DNA of 64,000 nt, from assembly GCA_050179645.1 (NCBI GenBank), contig JBFXEX010000010.1:1-64000 (forward strand), in the 5' to 3' direction. The first letter of the stretch is position 1, and each line of letters opens with the position of its first letter. This document shows, piece by piece, positions 41,315 through 51,239 of this stretch. Under the pieces are notes generated by a model. It was not told the DNA's origin. It did no database searches and saw only the letters and a list, made by a program, of their open reading frames with translations. This DNA is from VAZQ01 sp050179645 (GTDB lineage: Bacteria; Pseudomonadota; Alphaproteobacteria; Rhizobiales; Xanthobacteraceae). Made by a program: the position numbers and the translations under genes.

Positions 41315-42208
41315 TCAGGCCAGCCAGCGCTTGCGGCGGCGATAGTGCTTGCCTTCGCGGAAGGATTTGCGCCGGCCCTCGGCGATACCGAGGTAGAATT
41401 CCTTGACGTCCTCGTTTTCGCTCAGCGCCTTGGCCTCGCCGTCGAGCACGACGCGACCGTTTTCGAGCACGTAACCGTAGCGCGCATATTTGAGGGCGAT
41501 GTTAGTGTTCTGCTCGGCCAGCAGGAACGATACCCCCTCCTTGACGTTGAGGTTGCCGACGACCTCGAAAATCTCCTCCACGAGTTGGGGAGCGAGGCCC
41601 ATGGAGGGCTCGTCGAGCAGGATCATCTTCGGCCGTGACATCAGCGCGCGGCCGATCGCGCACATCTGCTGTTCACCGCCGGAGATGTAGCCCGCGGTCG
41701 AGCCGAGCCGCTCCTTAAGCCGCGGAAAATACGCGTAGACCAAGTCAAGATCGCGCCGGATCGCGGCGTTGCCGTCGCGGCGCGTATAGCCGCCGGTCAG
41801 CAGGTTCTCCTCAACCGTCAAATGGGCGAAGCAGTGGCGCCCTTCCATCACCTGGATGCACCCGCGGCGCACCAGGTCGTTGGGGGTGAGCGCATGGACC
41901 GCCGTGCCGTCGAACACGATCGAGCCCTTGGTGACTTCGCCACGCTCGGCTGACAGCAGGTTCGATATCGCCTTGAGCGTCGTCGACTTGCCGGCGCCAT
42001 TCGCGCCCAGGAGCGCCACGATCTGCCCTCTCGGCACGGCGAGCGACACGCCCTTCAGCACCAGAATGACGTGGTTGTAGACCACCTCGATGTTGTTCAC
42101 CGACAGGATCGGAGGCGGCGTGGCGGGGGCTACGGCGGGGCCGCCGATCGCCGATGGAGGCGGCGTGACCGCCGCCTCTCCCGCGTTGCGCTCCGCCGCG
42201 CCCGACAT
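41315..42208 (-). CDS. livF: Branched-chain-type ABC transporter ATP-binding protein LivF
   Basis: A 297-residue ABC ATPase with an N-terminal Pro/Ala-rich extension of about 33 residues. Walker A is GANGAGKST (68-76), the signature is ISGGEQQMCAIGRAL, and Walker B is KMILLDEPSMGLAP. The SMGLAP ending and FLLAEQN are LivF features. The ATG at 42208 shares one base with the livK stop, so translation is coupled. It should energise LivHM together with LivG, but livG is missing from this operon. The C-terminus (HYRRRKRWLA) is basic. Confidence 0.93.
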   Translation of the reverse strand: MSGAAERNAGEAAVTPPPSAIGGPAVAPATPPPILSVNNIEVVYNHVILVLKGVSLAVPRGQIVALLGANGAGKSTTLKAISNLLSAERGEVTKGSIVFDGTAVHALTPNDLVRRGCIQVMEGRHCFAHLTVEENLLTGGYTRRDGNAAIRRDLDLVYAYFPRLKERLGSTAGYISGGEQQMCAIGRALMSRPKMILLDEPSMGLAPQLVEEIFEVVGNLNVKEGVSFLLAEQNTNIALKYARYGYVLENGRVVLDGEAKALSENEDVKEFYLGIAEGRRKSFREGKHYRRRKRWLA

Positions 42209-43527
42209 CAGTTGGTCGCCAGACAGCCCGGCGTGATCTTCTTCTCGGCCGCATACTTGGCAGCCGCTTCCTTGACCATCGGCTCGATCACCTTGTCGTC
42301 GCTGGTGTACCAGTCGGACGTGATCTTCCAGGTCTTGCCGTCCCAAGTCTGGATGCGAGCGTCCCGCGAGCCTTCATGATCGTTGCACGAGACCTTGATC
42401 GGCTTGAGCTCGCCCTCGAAGCCGAGTTCTTTCAAGCGCTCGGCGGTCAGGTTGAGATTCTCGAGTCCCCAGCGGACCTGTTCGCCGGTCAGGGGCTTGT
42501 TGCCGAACCGCGCCTGCGCGGTCCGAATCGCCTCGACGCCGAGCATGGCGTCGATCAAACCCCGGTTGTAGAGGATCTCGCCGGTGTCTTCCCACTTCGC
42601 GGTGCCTTGGTTCTTGTCATAGAGATGCTTCTTGAGGTCGTCATGCACCTTGAAGCGGCCGGCACCGTGCTGCAGCGTGACCGAGTTGTAGCCCTTGGCG
42701 GCGTCCTCGGCGGGACGCGTGTCCTGCTCGGCGCCGGACCACCACACGCCATACATCTTGTCGCGCGCATAGCCGACCGCTGCCGCCTCTTTGATGGCGG
42801 TCGAGTTCATAACGCCCCAGCCCCACAACAGCGTGTAGTCGGGCCGGTTCTGCCGGATCTGCAGCCACGTCGATTTCTGCTCGACGCCCGGATGGGTCAC
42901 CGGCAGCAGCAGCGTCGTGAAGCCATGCATCTGCGCGCGCTTCTGCACGAGCGCGATCGGTTCCTTGCCGAACGGCGAGTCGTGGTAGACCAGCGCAATC
43001 TTCTTGCCCTTGAGCTTGTCGAAGCCGCCCTCCTTCTTGGCGATGTGCTGCAGAATGATGTCGGCCGCCGTCCAATAGGTGCCGAGCAGCGGGAAGTTCC
43101 ACTGGAACACCGAGCCGTCGCGCGACTCCGAGCGGCCGTAGCCCATCGAGATGATCGGAATCTTGTCCGTCGTGGTCTTCTCGGTGATCGCAAATGTCAC
43201 ACCGGTCGAGAGTGGGATGACATAGGCGGCGCCGGTCGGGCCCTTGGCCTTGAGGCGCTCGTAGCATTCGACGCCGCGGTCGGTGGCGTAGCCGAACTCG
43301 CATTCCTCATAGACGATCTTGACGCCGTTGATCCCACCATCGCGCTCGTTGACCAGCCGGTAGTAGTCGGCGACGCCATTGGCGAACGGCACGCCGTTCG
43401 GCGCATAGGGGCCGGTGCGATAGACGAGGTGCGGGATGAACTGCTCGTTCTGCGCCAATGCCGGCGCGGCGGCCAACGTGCTGCCGACGGCAGCAGCAAG
43501 AACGAGCCCAACATGCCTTGCGAACAT
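42208..43527 (-). CDS. livK: Branched-chain-type ABC transporter substrate-binding protein
   Basis: A 439-residue periplasmic binding protein. The signal peptide covers residues 1-26 (AAAVGSTLAAAPALAQ). The mature protein has the type I binding fold: YRTGPYAPNGVPFANGVADY (N-lobe), VYEECEFGYATDRGVECYER, GAAYVIPLSTGVTFAITEK, and LVYHDSPFGKEPIALVQ. Length and pattern match receptors for aromatic or other acids rather than classical leucine-binding protein (about 345). Its stop overlaps the livF start. The substrate may be the one activated by the PaaK-like and acyl-CoA ligases; this is inference. Confidence 0.92.
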   Translation of the reverse strand: MFARHVGLVLAAAVGSTLAAAPALAQNEQFIPHLVYRTGPYAPNGVPFANGVADYYRLVNERDGGINGVKIVYEECEFGYATDRGVECYERLKAKGPTGAAYVIPLSTGVTFAITEKTTTDKIPIISMGYGRSESRDGSVFQWNFPLLGTYWTAADIILQHIAKKEGGFDKLKGKKIALVYHDSPFGKEPIALVQKRAQMHGFTTLLLPVTHPGVEQKSTWLQIRQNRPDYTLLWGWGVMNSTAIKEAAAVGYARDKMYGVWWSGAEQDTRPAEDAAKGYNSVTLQHGAGRFKVHDDLKKHLYDKNQGTAKWEDTGEILYNRGLIDAMLGVEAIRTAQARFGNKPLTGEQVRWGLENLNLTAERLKELGFEGELKPIKVSCNDHEGSRDARIQTWDGKTWKITSDWYTSDDKVIEPMVKEAAAKYAAEKKITPGCLATN

Positions 43528-43634
43528 CGATTTCCTCCATCAAGCCGGCCTGGCCCATGGCGGACCGGCGGCCATTGTTTCTTGCGGGCGATGGCCCACG
43601 CTGACGGCGATAGTGCCCTTGAAGCGCCCGATGC

Positions 43635-44699
43635 TCAATATGGGAACGGCCAGAGCCGGAGCTTTTCCTTCGCGATGCCCCACAGCCGCGCAAGGCCATG
43701 TGGTTCAACGATCAGGAAAAAAACGATCATGGCGCCGAACACCATGAATTCGATGTGCGAAATCATCGCAGTCGACATCGGGATGCCGAGCCAGTGTGGG
43801 AGCTGGTTGAGAAAGATCGGCGTCAGCACGATGAAGGCGGCGCCCAGGAACGATCCGAGGATGGTCCCAAGCCCGCCGATGATGATCATGAACAGAACCT
43901 GAAATGACCGGTTGACGTCAAAGGCGAGCGGCTCCCATGACCCGAGTCGGAAGAAGCCCCACAGCGCGCCCGCGATCCCGATATAGAACGACGACATCGC
44001 AAAGGCCGTCAGCTTGGCATGCAGCGGCCGGATACCGATGATCTCGGCCGCGATATCCATGTCGCGGATCGCCATCCACATGCGGCCGAGCCGCCCACGC
44101 ACCAGGTTCTTCGCCGCCAGCGCAAGGACCACGACGATCGCCAATACAAAAAGATATCTCTTCATCGGCGTGTCGATCGGAAAGCCGAACAGCTCGATCT
44201 TGCCGACCGCAACCGAGCCCGAGGACGCATAGTTGGTGAACCATTTGACGCGCGCGAACGCCCACTCGAGAAAGAACTGCGCGGCGAGCGTCGCGACCGC
44301 GAGATAAAATCCTTTGATGCGCAAGGACGGCAGACCGAACAGCAGGCCGACCAGCATCGCCATCAGGCCGGCAAACAGGAAGACCAGGATGATGTTCGTC
44401 TCGGGGAGCCGCAGCGCCAGGTTGTAGGCCGCGTAGGCCCCGACCGCCATGAAGCCCCCGGTCCCGAGCGACACGAGGCCGCAATAGCCGGTCAGGATGT
44501 TGAGGCCGATCGCCGCGACCGACAGGATCATCACCGGGATCAGCACCTCGGTGTAGAGATACTGGCCGGCGAACAGCGGAACACCCACGAACCCGAACAC
44601 GATCAGGCCGATGACAAACCAACGGTCCTGCGCGATCGGAAAGATTGCCTGATCGGCCGCATACGACGTCTTGAACTGGCCGACCTCGCGATAGAACAC
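43635..44699 (-). CDS. livM: Branched-chain-type ABC transporter permease LivM
   Basis: A 354-residue permease with about ten hydrophobic segments, such as WFVIGLIVFGFVGVPLFAG, VMILSVAAIGLNILTGYCG, and LVFLFAGLMAMLVGLLFGL. The LivM EAA-type motif is in RIKGFYLAVATLAAQFFLEW and later ARPLHAKLTAFAMSSFYIGIA-like sequence. A GTG at 44699 begins one base after the livH stop, indicating tight coupling. It pairs with LivH in the membrane. A gap of 107 bases, with nothing recognisable, separates it from livK. Confidence 0.93.
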   Translation of the reverse strand: MFYREVGQFKTSYAADQAIFPIAQDRWFVIGLIVFGFVGVPLFAGQYLYTEVLIPVMILSVAAIGLNILTGYCGLVSLGTGGFMAVGAYAAYNLALRLPETNIILVFLFAGLMAMLVGLLFGLPSLRIKGFYLAVATLAAQFFLEWAFARVKWFTNYASSGSVAVGKIELFGFPIDTPMKRYLFVLAIVVVLALAAKNLVRGRLGRMWMAIRDMDIAAEIIGIRPLHAKLTAFAMSSFYIGIAGALWGFFRLGSWEPLAFDVNRSFQVLFMIIIGGLGTILGSFLGAAFIVLTPIFLNQLPHWLGIPMSTAMISHIEFMVFGAMIVFFLIVEPHGLARLWGIAKEKLRLWPFPY

Positions 44700-44700
44700 G

Positions 44701-45621
44701 TCACACCCGCTCGATGATGCGCTCGCCGAACAGTCCCTGCGGCCGAACGAGCAGGAACAGCAGAGCGAGCACATAGGCGAACCAGTTCTCGATGCCGCCG
44801 CCGGCCAGATCGAACCATTGGATCAGGACCGGGCTCATAAATACCTCGGCAAGCTTCTCGCCGGCGCCGATGATCAACCCGCCGACGATCGCGCCCGGAA
44901 TGGACGTGAAGCCGCCGAGAATGAGCACCGGCAGCGCCTTGAGCGCGACCACAGAGAGCGAAAACTGCACCCCGAGCTTGGCGCCCCACATCATGCCGGC
45001 GACCAGCGCCACGATGCCGGCAACCGCCCACACCATCAGCCAGATCCGGCCGAGCGGGATACCGACCGACTGCGCCGCCTGATGGTCGTCGGCGACCGCG
45101 CGCAACGCCCGGCCGACCCGCGTGACCTGGAAGAACACCGCGAGCACCGCCACCATCGCCGCACAGATGATCGCGGCGATCAGCTCCGACGGATCGATCA
45201 GCAGCCCGCCCGGAAACACCGATTCGAGAATGAAAATCGGATCTTTCGGCAGGCCGAGATTGATCTTGTAGACGTCGCTTCCCCAAATGGTCTGTCCAAA
45301 GCCCTCGAGGAAGTATGCGATGCCCAGCGTCGCCATGAACAGGATGATGCCGTCCTGATTGACCAGGTGCCGCAGCACCAGAAATTCGATCGCGTAAGCG
45401 AGCGCGATCATGATAAGCACCGATAGTGCCAGCGCGACGACGAACGGCATCACCTCCGACAGCCGCGCGAACGACAGCGCGGCGAACAGTACCATCGCGC
45501 CTTGGGCGAAGTTGAATACGCCGGAGGCCTTGAAGATCAGCACGAAGCCGAGCGCCACGAGCGAATAGAGCACGCCGGTCAGCAATCCGCCGATCAGCGT
45601 TTCGAGGACGGGCCCCAGCAT
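44701..45621 (-). CDS. livH: Branched-chain-type ABC transporter permease LivH
   Basis: A 306-residue permease with eight or so membrane segments. It opens ETLIGGLLTGVLYSLVALGF and FNFAQGAMVLFAALSF, the LivH hallmark, and later has VTRVGRALRAVADDHQAAQS (EAA-like loop facing the ATPases) and GKLGVQ-type and GGFTSIPGAIVGGLIIGAGE segments. It forms the translocation path with LivM. The preceding gene on the strand is a TTT-type receptor ending 47 bases away. No livG gene is present in the operon. Confidence 0.93.
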   Translation of the reverse strand: MLGPVLETLIGGLLTGVLYSLVALGFVLIFKASGVFNFAQGAMVLFAALSFARLSEVMPFVVALALSVLIMIALAYAIEFLVLRHLVNQDGIILFMATLGIAYFLEGFGQTIWGSDVYKINLGLPKDPIFILESVFPGGLLIDPSELIAAIICAAMVAVLAVFFQVTRVGRALRAVADDHQAAQSVGIPLGRIWLMVWAVAGIVALVAGMMWGAKLGVQFSLSVVALKALPVLILGGFTSIPGAIVGGLIIGAGEKLAEVFMSPVLIQWFDLAGGGIENWFAYVLALLFLLVRPQGLFGERIIERV

Positions 45622-45668
45622 TGCACCCTCAAGGTCGGCTCATTCCTCGGACGATGGCTGCGCAAACG

Positions 45669-46658
45669 TCATTTATTGAGCTTCACGCCCGATATCTTCA
45701 CCAGTTCTTCGCCGCGGACGCGGTCCGCCGCCAGGAACTTGCGGAATTCCTCCGGCGTGTTGCCGACTGGATCGTAGCCGCCGGGCTTGAGGAAGCGGTC
45801 GAAGAATGCCGGCGACTTGATGACCGCGACGAGCACACGGTTCAGGTCATCGATGCGGGCCTTCGGCGTGCCGGCCGGCGCGAATGCGCCGAACCAAGTC
45901 TTGGCGTTGTACGGCGGCAACCCGGATTCGCTGAACGATGGCACGCCCGGTAGCGTCGGCGCGCGCTGGCCTTCCGGCACCGCGATCGGCGTGACGAGCC
46001 CCGATTTGATGCGCTCGAGCACCGCCGGCGAGGCGACCGGATAGAGCAGGTGCGCGTCGCCGCGCTCGATCGCCACCAGCGCCGGCGCCGCCCCGCCATA
46101 GGGGATGTGGGTCATCTGCGCGCCGCTCTTCGCCTTGAGCCATTCGAACACCAGGTGCGAATCGCCGCCGATGCCGAACGAACCGAAATTGAGCTTTTGC
46201 GGATTGGCCTTCGAATAGGCGATCAACTCGGCGAGCGTCTTCACCGGCACCGATTTGTGCAGGATCATCACCTGCTGGGTGAAGACCACGTTGGTGATCG
46301 GCTCCAGATCCTTGGGCGGGTCGTACGACAGGTTGGTGTAGAGGAACGGGTTGAGCGAGATGGTGCTCGCCGTCAGAAGGCAGAACGTATAGCCGTCCGG
46401 CTCGGCATTCTTGCAGGCTGTGGCACCGATTGCGGTCCCGCCGCCGGGCTTGTTGTCGACCACGAGGTTCTGCCCGGTGCGTTCGCGAAAGCCTTCGCCC
46501 AGCGCGCGGGCCAGCACGTCGGTCGGCCCTCCGGGCGGGAACGGCACGATGACCCGCACGGGCCTGGACGGAAAGTCCTGCGCGGCGGCTGTGACCGATG
46601 CCAGAAGAATGAATGCGGCAGCGATTGCGGATACGCGCGAGCCGGTACATGCAACCAT
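45669..46658 (-). CDS. Tripartite tricarboxylate transporter substrate-binding receptor (Bug/TctC family)
   Basis: A 329-residue solute-binding protein. The signal peptide covers residues 1-26 (FILLASVTAAAQ), with GGGAGAG-like GGGAGAG upstream of ATG 46658. TctC features are VRVIVPFPPGGPTDVLAR, VDNKPGGGTAIGA, HIPYGGAAPALVAIERGD and LPGVPSFSESGLPPY. Such proteins bind carboxylates for TctAB, which are not here. It lies at the head of the livHMKF-paaK run, 47 bases from livH on the same strand, so it could be co-transcribed with an ABC transporter of another family. Its relation to that transporter is unknown. Confidence 0.9.
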   Translation of the reverse strand: MVACTGSRVSAIAAAFILLASVTAAAQDFPSRPVRVIVPFPPGGPTDVLARALGEGFRERTGQNLVVDNKPGGGTAIGATACKNAEPDGYTFCLLTASTISLNPFLYTNLSYDPPKDLEPITNVVFTQQVMILHKSVPVKTLAELIAYSKANPQKLNFGSFGIGGDSHLVFEWLKAKSGAQMTHIPYGGAAPALVAIERGDAHLLYPVASPAVLERIKSGLVTPIAVPEGQRAPTLPGVPSFSESGLPPYNAKTWFGAFAPAGTPKARIDDLNRVLVAVIKSPAFFDRFLKPGGYDPVGNTPEEFRKFLAADRVRGEELVKISGVKLNK

Positions 46659-46693
46659 GGCGTTCTCTCCCTGCACGCGGCATTCGCCGCATA

Positions 46694-47983
46694 TCATGCC
46701 GTCTTGAGGACGGGCTTCTTTGCCAGTGGCGTAATCCGTAATGCAGTAATGCGGTTGCGCTCCCGGCGCAACACACGAAACCGAAACCCATGAAACGTGA
46801 ACGACTGCCCGGGCTCGGGAATCGATCGCGCTTCGTGAATCACAAGACCGGCGATCGTCGTCGCTTCCTCATCCGGCAAGCTCCAATCCATGGCGCGGTT
46901 GAGATCGCGGATCGGCACGCCGCCGTCCACCGTGACCGAACCGTCCAACTGGGGCCGCACGCCGGGCAGGACGACGTCGTACTCGTCGCTGATGTCGCCG
47001 ACGATCTCCTCCAGAATATCCTCGATCGTGACCAGGCCCATCACCTCGCCGTATTCGTCGACGGCCAGCGCAAATGGAGACTTGCGGCGGCGGAACGCCT
47101 TCAACTGCTCCGACAGCGGCCGGATGTCGGGCACGAACCAGGGCGGCCGCGCAATCTTCTCGACATCGATCTTGTTCAGGTCTCCGTCCACCACCTGGAT
47201 CGCGCGCAGCAGATCCTTGACGTGCAACACGCCGACGATGTTCTCCGGCCGCTCTTTCCAGAGCGGAATGCGCGTGACCGACGCATCGAGCACCTCTTTG
47301 ACGATCTCATCGGGGGTGTCGTCAGCGCACACCGTAATCATCTCGGTGCGATGGATCATCACGTCGGCGACTGTGAGATCACGCAGATCGAGCAGGCCCG
47401 AGAGCATGTCGCGGTCCTGCTTCTCGACGCTGCCCTCGTGATGCAGCAGGTCGACCTGGCCGCGCAGTTCCTCGTGAGCGGACAAGTAGGCCTGGTCGGT
47501 GCCGACCTTCATGCCGAACAACCGCAAAATCCAGCGCACCATCGCCTCGATGCCGATCAGCATCGGCCCGAACAGGCGCACCGCCCAGGAAATCGGCCTC
47601 GCCACCAGCAATGCGACGCGGTCGGGCGCATTGATCGCCAAGGTCTTGGGCAGCACCTCGGTGAAGACCACGGTCAGCACCGTCATGATCACGGTGGCGT
47701 AGATGACACCGACATCGCCGAACCAATACAACAGAATGCTGGTTGCGACCGTCGAAGCCGTGATGTTGGTGATGTTGTTGCCGGTAAGGATCGCGCCGAT
47801 CATGCGCTCGCGTGTTTCGATCAGGCGATTGACAATCCTCGCGCGGGGATTGCCGTTCTTGTCCATGCGCAGCATGCGAGCGCGCGACATGGCGGTCAGC
47901 GCAGTCTCGCTGGCTGAAAAGAAGAACGAGCCGACGAGGCAAATCAGAACGAATGCGAGGGCGAGCCAGTCTTCGATCAGCAT
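46694..47983 (-). CDS. CNNM/CorC (HlyC) family transporter-like protein
   Basis: A 429-residue protein. The DUF21/CNNM transmembrane part (about 1-185) has LALAFVLICLVGSFFFSASE and LTAMSRARMLRMDKNGN. Two CBS domains follow (about 200-325, with VADVMIHRTEMITVCADDTP and FALAVDEYGEVMGLVTIEDI). The C-terminal CorC_HlyC domain is 340-425 (DGSVTVDGGVPIRDLNRAMD, GQSFTFHGFRFRVLRRERN). Members are linked to Mg/Co transport or resistance. It overlaps aroB by 7 bases and forms an operon with aroK and aroB. Confidence 0.92.
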   Translation of the reverse strand: MLIEDWLALAFVLICLVGSFFFSASETALTAMSRARMLRMDKNGNPRARIVNRLIETRERMIGAILTGNNITNITASTVATSILLYWFGDVGVIYATVIMTVLTVVFTEVLPKTLAINAPDRVALLVARPISWAVRLFGPMLIGIEAMVRWILRLFGMKVGTDQAYLSAHEELRGQVDLLHHEGSVEKQDRDMLSGLLDLRDLTVADVMIHRTEMITVCADDTPDEIVKEVLDASVTRIPLWKERPENIVGVLHVKDLLRAIQVVDGDLNKIDVEKIARPPWFVPDIRPLSEQLKAFRRRKSPFALAVDEYGEVMGLVTIEDILEEIVGDISDEYDVVLPGVRPQLDGSVTVDGGVPIRDLNRAMDWSLPDEEATTIAGLVIHEARSIPEPGQSFTFHGFRFRVLRRERNRITALRITPLAKKPVLKTA

Positions 47984-49113
47984 CGCTCGGCAAGTTTCTC
48001 GATCAGAAAGGCCCGGACTTCTGCGGCATCCACGTCGCGCGCGATGAAGCTCTGGCCGATTCCCCGCAGCAGGATGAAGGTCAGCATCCCACGGCTGACC
48101 TTCTTGTCCTGCGCAATCAGTTCCATCAGCCGGTCGATGCCGGGCGGCCCACCGGAGATTTGCGAGACCAAGGTCGGCAGGCCGACCGCCGCCAGATGGC
48201 GGCGGGTCCGCGCGGCGTCGGCTTCCGGGAGCAAGCCCTTCCGCGCCGAGAACTCGGCCGCCAGCGCCATCCCGAGTGCGACCGCCTCGCCATGCAGCAG
48301 GCGTTGCGAGTAGCCGGCCGCCGCCTCAAAGGCATGGCCGAAGGTGTGGCCGAGGTTGAGCAGCGCCCGCTCGCCGGTCTCGCGCTCGTCGCGCGCCACG
48401 ATCGCGGCCTTCATCCGGCAACTCGTCGCGATGGCGTGCTCGCGCGCGGGTCCGCCGGCGAACACCTCCTGCCAATTGGCTTCGAGCCAGGCGAAGAATG
48501 CCTCGTCGCCAAGCAGGCCGTACTTGGCGACCTCCGCATAGCCGGAACGGAATTCGCGCGGCGACAGCGTGTCGAGCAGCGCGGTGTCGGCGACCACCAG
48601 GATCGGCTGATGAAAGGCACCGACAAGGTTCTTGCCGTGCTTGGTGTCGATGGCGGTCTTCCCGCCCACGGACGAGTCGACCTGCGCCAGGAGCGAGGTC
48701 GGAACCTGCACGTAGTCGAGGCCGCGGCGCGTCACCGCGGCAGCGAAGCCCGCGAGATCGCCGACTACGCCGCCACCCAATGCAACGACCAGGTCGCCAC
48801 GCTCGATCCGGGCGGCGATCAGCGCCTCGCAGACGGTTTCGAGCCACGCAAAGCTTTTCGAGCTTTCGCCCTCCGGAACCGTGATCGGCGTGGCCGCGAT
48901 CCGCTCCGCCGCAAGGGCGGCCTCGGCGGCGGCGAGATGGTGCCGGGCCACAGTCGCATCGGTTACGATGGCTACCTTGGCGCCGGGCCGCAGCGCCGCG
49001 ATCTTCCGGCCGAGCGAAGCGACCAGACCGCGGCCGATCACGATCTGGTAGCTGCGGTCCCCGAGCGAGACGCCAACGGTGATCGGATCGGATGAGCGGA
49101 GCGGGGCAGTCAT
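47977..49113 (-). CDS. aroB: 3-Dehydroquinate synthase
   Basis: A 378-residue enzyme, second step of the shikimate pathway. It has GGGVVGDLAGFAAAVTRRG and VPTSLLAQVDSSVGGKTAID (NAD and substrate binding), GYAEVAKYGLLGDEAFFAWL, and the metal-binding ERALLNLGHTFGHAFEAA. VSRGMLTFILLRGIGQ is near the end. Its start overlaps the aroK stop by ATGA, so the kinase and synthase are co-translated. The next gene begins inside its 3' end. This arrangement is typical of alphaproteobacteria. Confidence 0.97.
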   Translation of the reverse strand: MTAPLRSSDPITVGVSLGDRSYQIVIGRGLVASLGRKIAALRPGAKVAIVTDATVARHHLAAAEAALAAERIAATPITVPEGESSKSFAWLETVCEALIAARIERGDLVVALGGGVVGDLAGFAAAVTRRGLDYVQVPTSLLAQVDSSVGGKTAIDTKHGKNLVGAFHQPILVVADTALLDTLSPREFRSGYAEVAKYGLLGDEAFFAWLEANWQEVFAGGPAREHAIATSCRMKAAIVARDERETGERALLNLGHTFGHAFEAAAGYSQRLLHGEAVALGMALAAEFSARKGLLPEADAARTRRHLAAVGLPTLVSQISGGPPGIDRLMELIAQDKKVSRGMLTFILLRGIGQSFIARDVDAAEVRAFLIEKLAERC

Positions 49114-49730
49114 GACGTTTCATCTCCATGGCCGACGAGGTTCGGAACCTCGCATCCGAGATGGCCGGCGAGCGCGATCAGGATCTCGTCGACGATCTTG
49201 TCGTGCGGAACCTCGCGCGATTGCACGGTCAGGTCGGCCTGCGCGTAGATCGGATAGCGCACATCGATCAGCTTGCGCAGCGTCGCGCCGGGATCGTCGG
49301 TCTTGAGCAGCGGCCGATCGTGGCGGCGCCGGATGCGCCGCATCAGCACATCGTAGTCGGCGTTGAGCCAGATCGAGATGCCCTTCCGGGCAACGAGCGC
49401 CCGGGTATCGGCATTCATGTAGGCGCCGCCCCCGGTCGCCAGCACTTGCGGCGCGCTTTCGAGGAGCCGCGCGATCACGCGCGCTTCGCCGGCGCGGAAA
49501 TCGGGCTCGCCGTGGGCGGCGAAGATATCCGGGATGTTCATTCCGGCCGCTTTCTCGATTTCGGTGTCGGCATCGACGACCGGGATGCCGAGACGCAGCC
49601 CCAAACGTCGGCCAATGGACGACTTGCCCGCCCCCATCATGCCGACGAGCACAAGCGACCGCGGTCCCAGGGCTTCCAGGACGGTCTCCGGCCTTTTCCC
49701 GGCCGCCCAGTCGGGCGTCGCACCTTCCAT
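49110..49730 (-). CDS. aroK: Shikimate kinase
   Basis: About 206 residues from ATG 49730, with GGAAGG directly upstream; the frame continues to an ATG at 49766 and a GTG at 49742, so the exact start is uncertain. Walker A is GMMGAGKSS (residues 30-38). VVDADTEIEKAAGMNIPDIF is the shikimate/lid region, GEARVIARLLESAPQVLATG and GGAYMNADTRALVARKGISI are the nucleoside monophosphate-kinase-type core, and RRRHDRPLL is the adenine-binding part. The enzyme phosphorylates shikimate. The gene heads the operon with aroB and the CNNM gene and is divergent from a small membrane protein gene. Confidence 0.94.
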   Translation of the reverse strand: MEGATPDWAAGKRPETVLEALGPRSLVLVGMMGAGKSSIGRRLGLRLGIPVVDADTEIEKAAGMNIPDIFAAHGEPDFRAGEARVIARLLESAPQVLATGGGAYMNADTRALVARKGISIWLNADYDVLMRRIRRRHDRPLLKTDDPGATLRKLIDVRYPIYAQADLTVQSREVPHDKIVDEILIALAGHLGCEVPNLVGHGDETS

Positions 49731-49959
49731 CGCGCCTTCCACAATACCGCCCCTTGCCGCCCCCACCCGGCGCTACGTTCGCCAATGCCGCGCCTTTACA
49801 CACGGCAGAGCGGCTCTGGTAGCACAAGCGGGGCGATATCGCTGCCTCTACCATGTTCCGCCCGGGAGCCGCCCACGGGGCCTGTCATCCGCTGGGTAAT
49901 AGCCGGCCGTAGTTTCTCCATTCTTCGGTGCCACCCCGGAACTCTACCGAGAGGTCGCC

Positions 49960-50109
49960 ATGCCAAGCCTATTCCGCTTTCTGGGTGTGGTCGCCGTTCT
50001 GGGCGGCCTGGTCTACGGGGCCCTTTTCATGCTTGCCACCTGGTTCGATCCGCAGCCGCGCGAGATCACCGTGTCGATCCCGCCCGACCGCTTCGTGAAG
50101 CAGCAGTAA
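49960..50109 (+). CDS. Small 49-aa single-pass membrane protein
   Basis: A short frame not in the usual gene size range: ATG at 49960 with AGAGG upstream, TAA at 50107-50109. The product opens MPSLFRFLGVVAVLGG and has one hydrophobic segment (about residues 6-28), then a soluble end with WFDPQPREITVSIPPDRF. A single membrane helix and a short periplasmic or cytosolic tail are expected. It is placed between aroK and xerD, where I recall similar tiny proteins in related genomes. xerD starts 15 bases later on the same strand. Function unknown. Confidence 0.75.
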   Translation: MPSLFRFLGVVAVLGGLVYGALFMLATWFDPQPREITVSIPPDRFVKQQ

Positions 50110-50124
50110 CCAGATCGCGCCGGA

Positions 50125-51075
<951 letters not shown>

Positions 51076-51239
51076 CCCAAGACGGCGTCGGCGCCGGTTC
51101 GATTCCTCCCGTCCGGCACAGCGAATCGCCGCCGGGCCATGCCACGAGCAGGCCATTTTTGGCCGCGCAGATGGCAGCCGTCGGCATCGGCCGCTTGGGG
51201 GAAAGTGGCGGCCGACAGTCCGAGTAAATGGAGACGGTG

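Noticed and set aside
51095..51125. GGTTCGATTCC followed by a CCGGCAC-like end after xerD, resembling the 3' part of a tRNA
   Set aside because: The T-stem does not pair (GCCGG against CCTCC), and no acceptor, D or anticodon arms precede it. It was considered as a possible attachment site because xerD is adjacent, but XerD here is the housekeeping enzyme.
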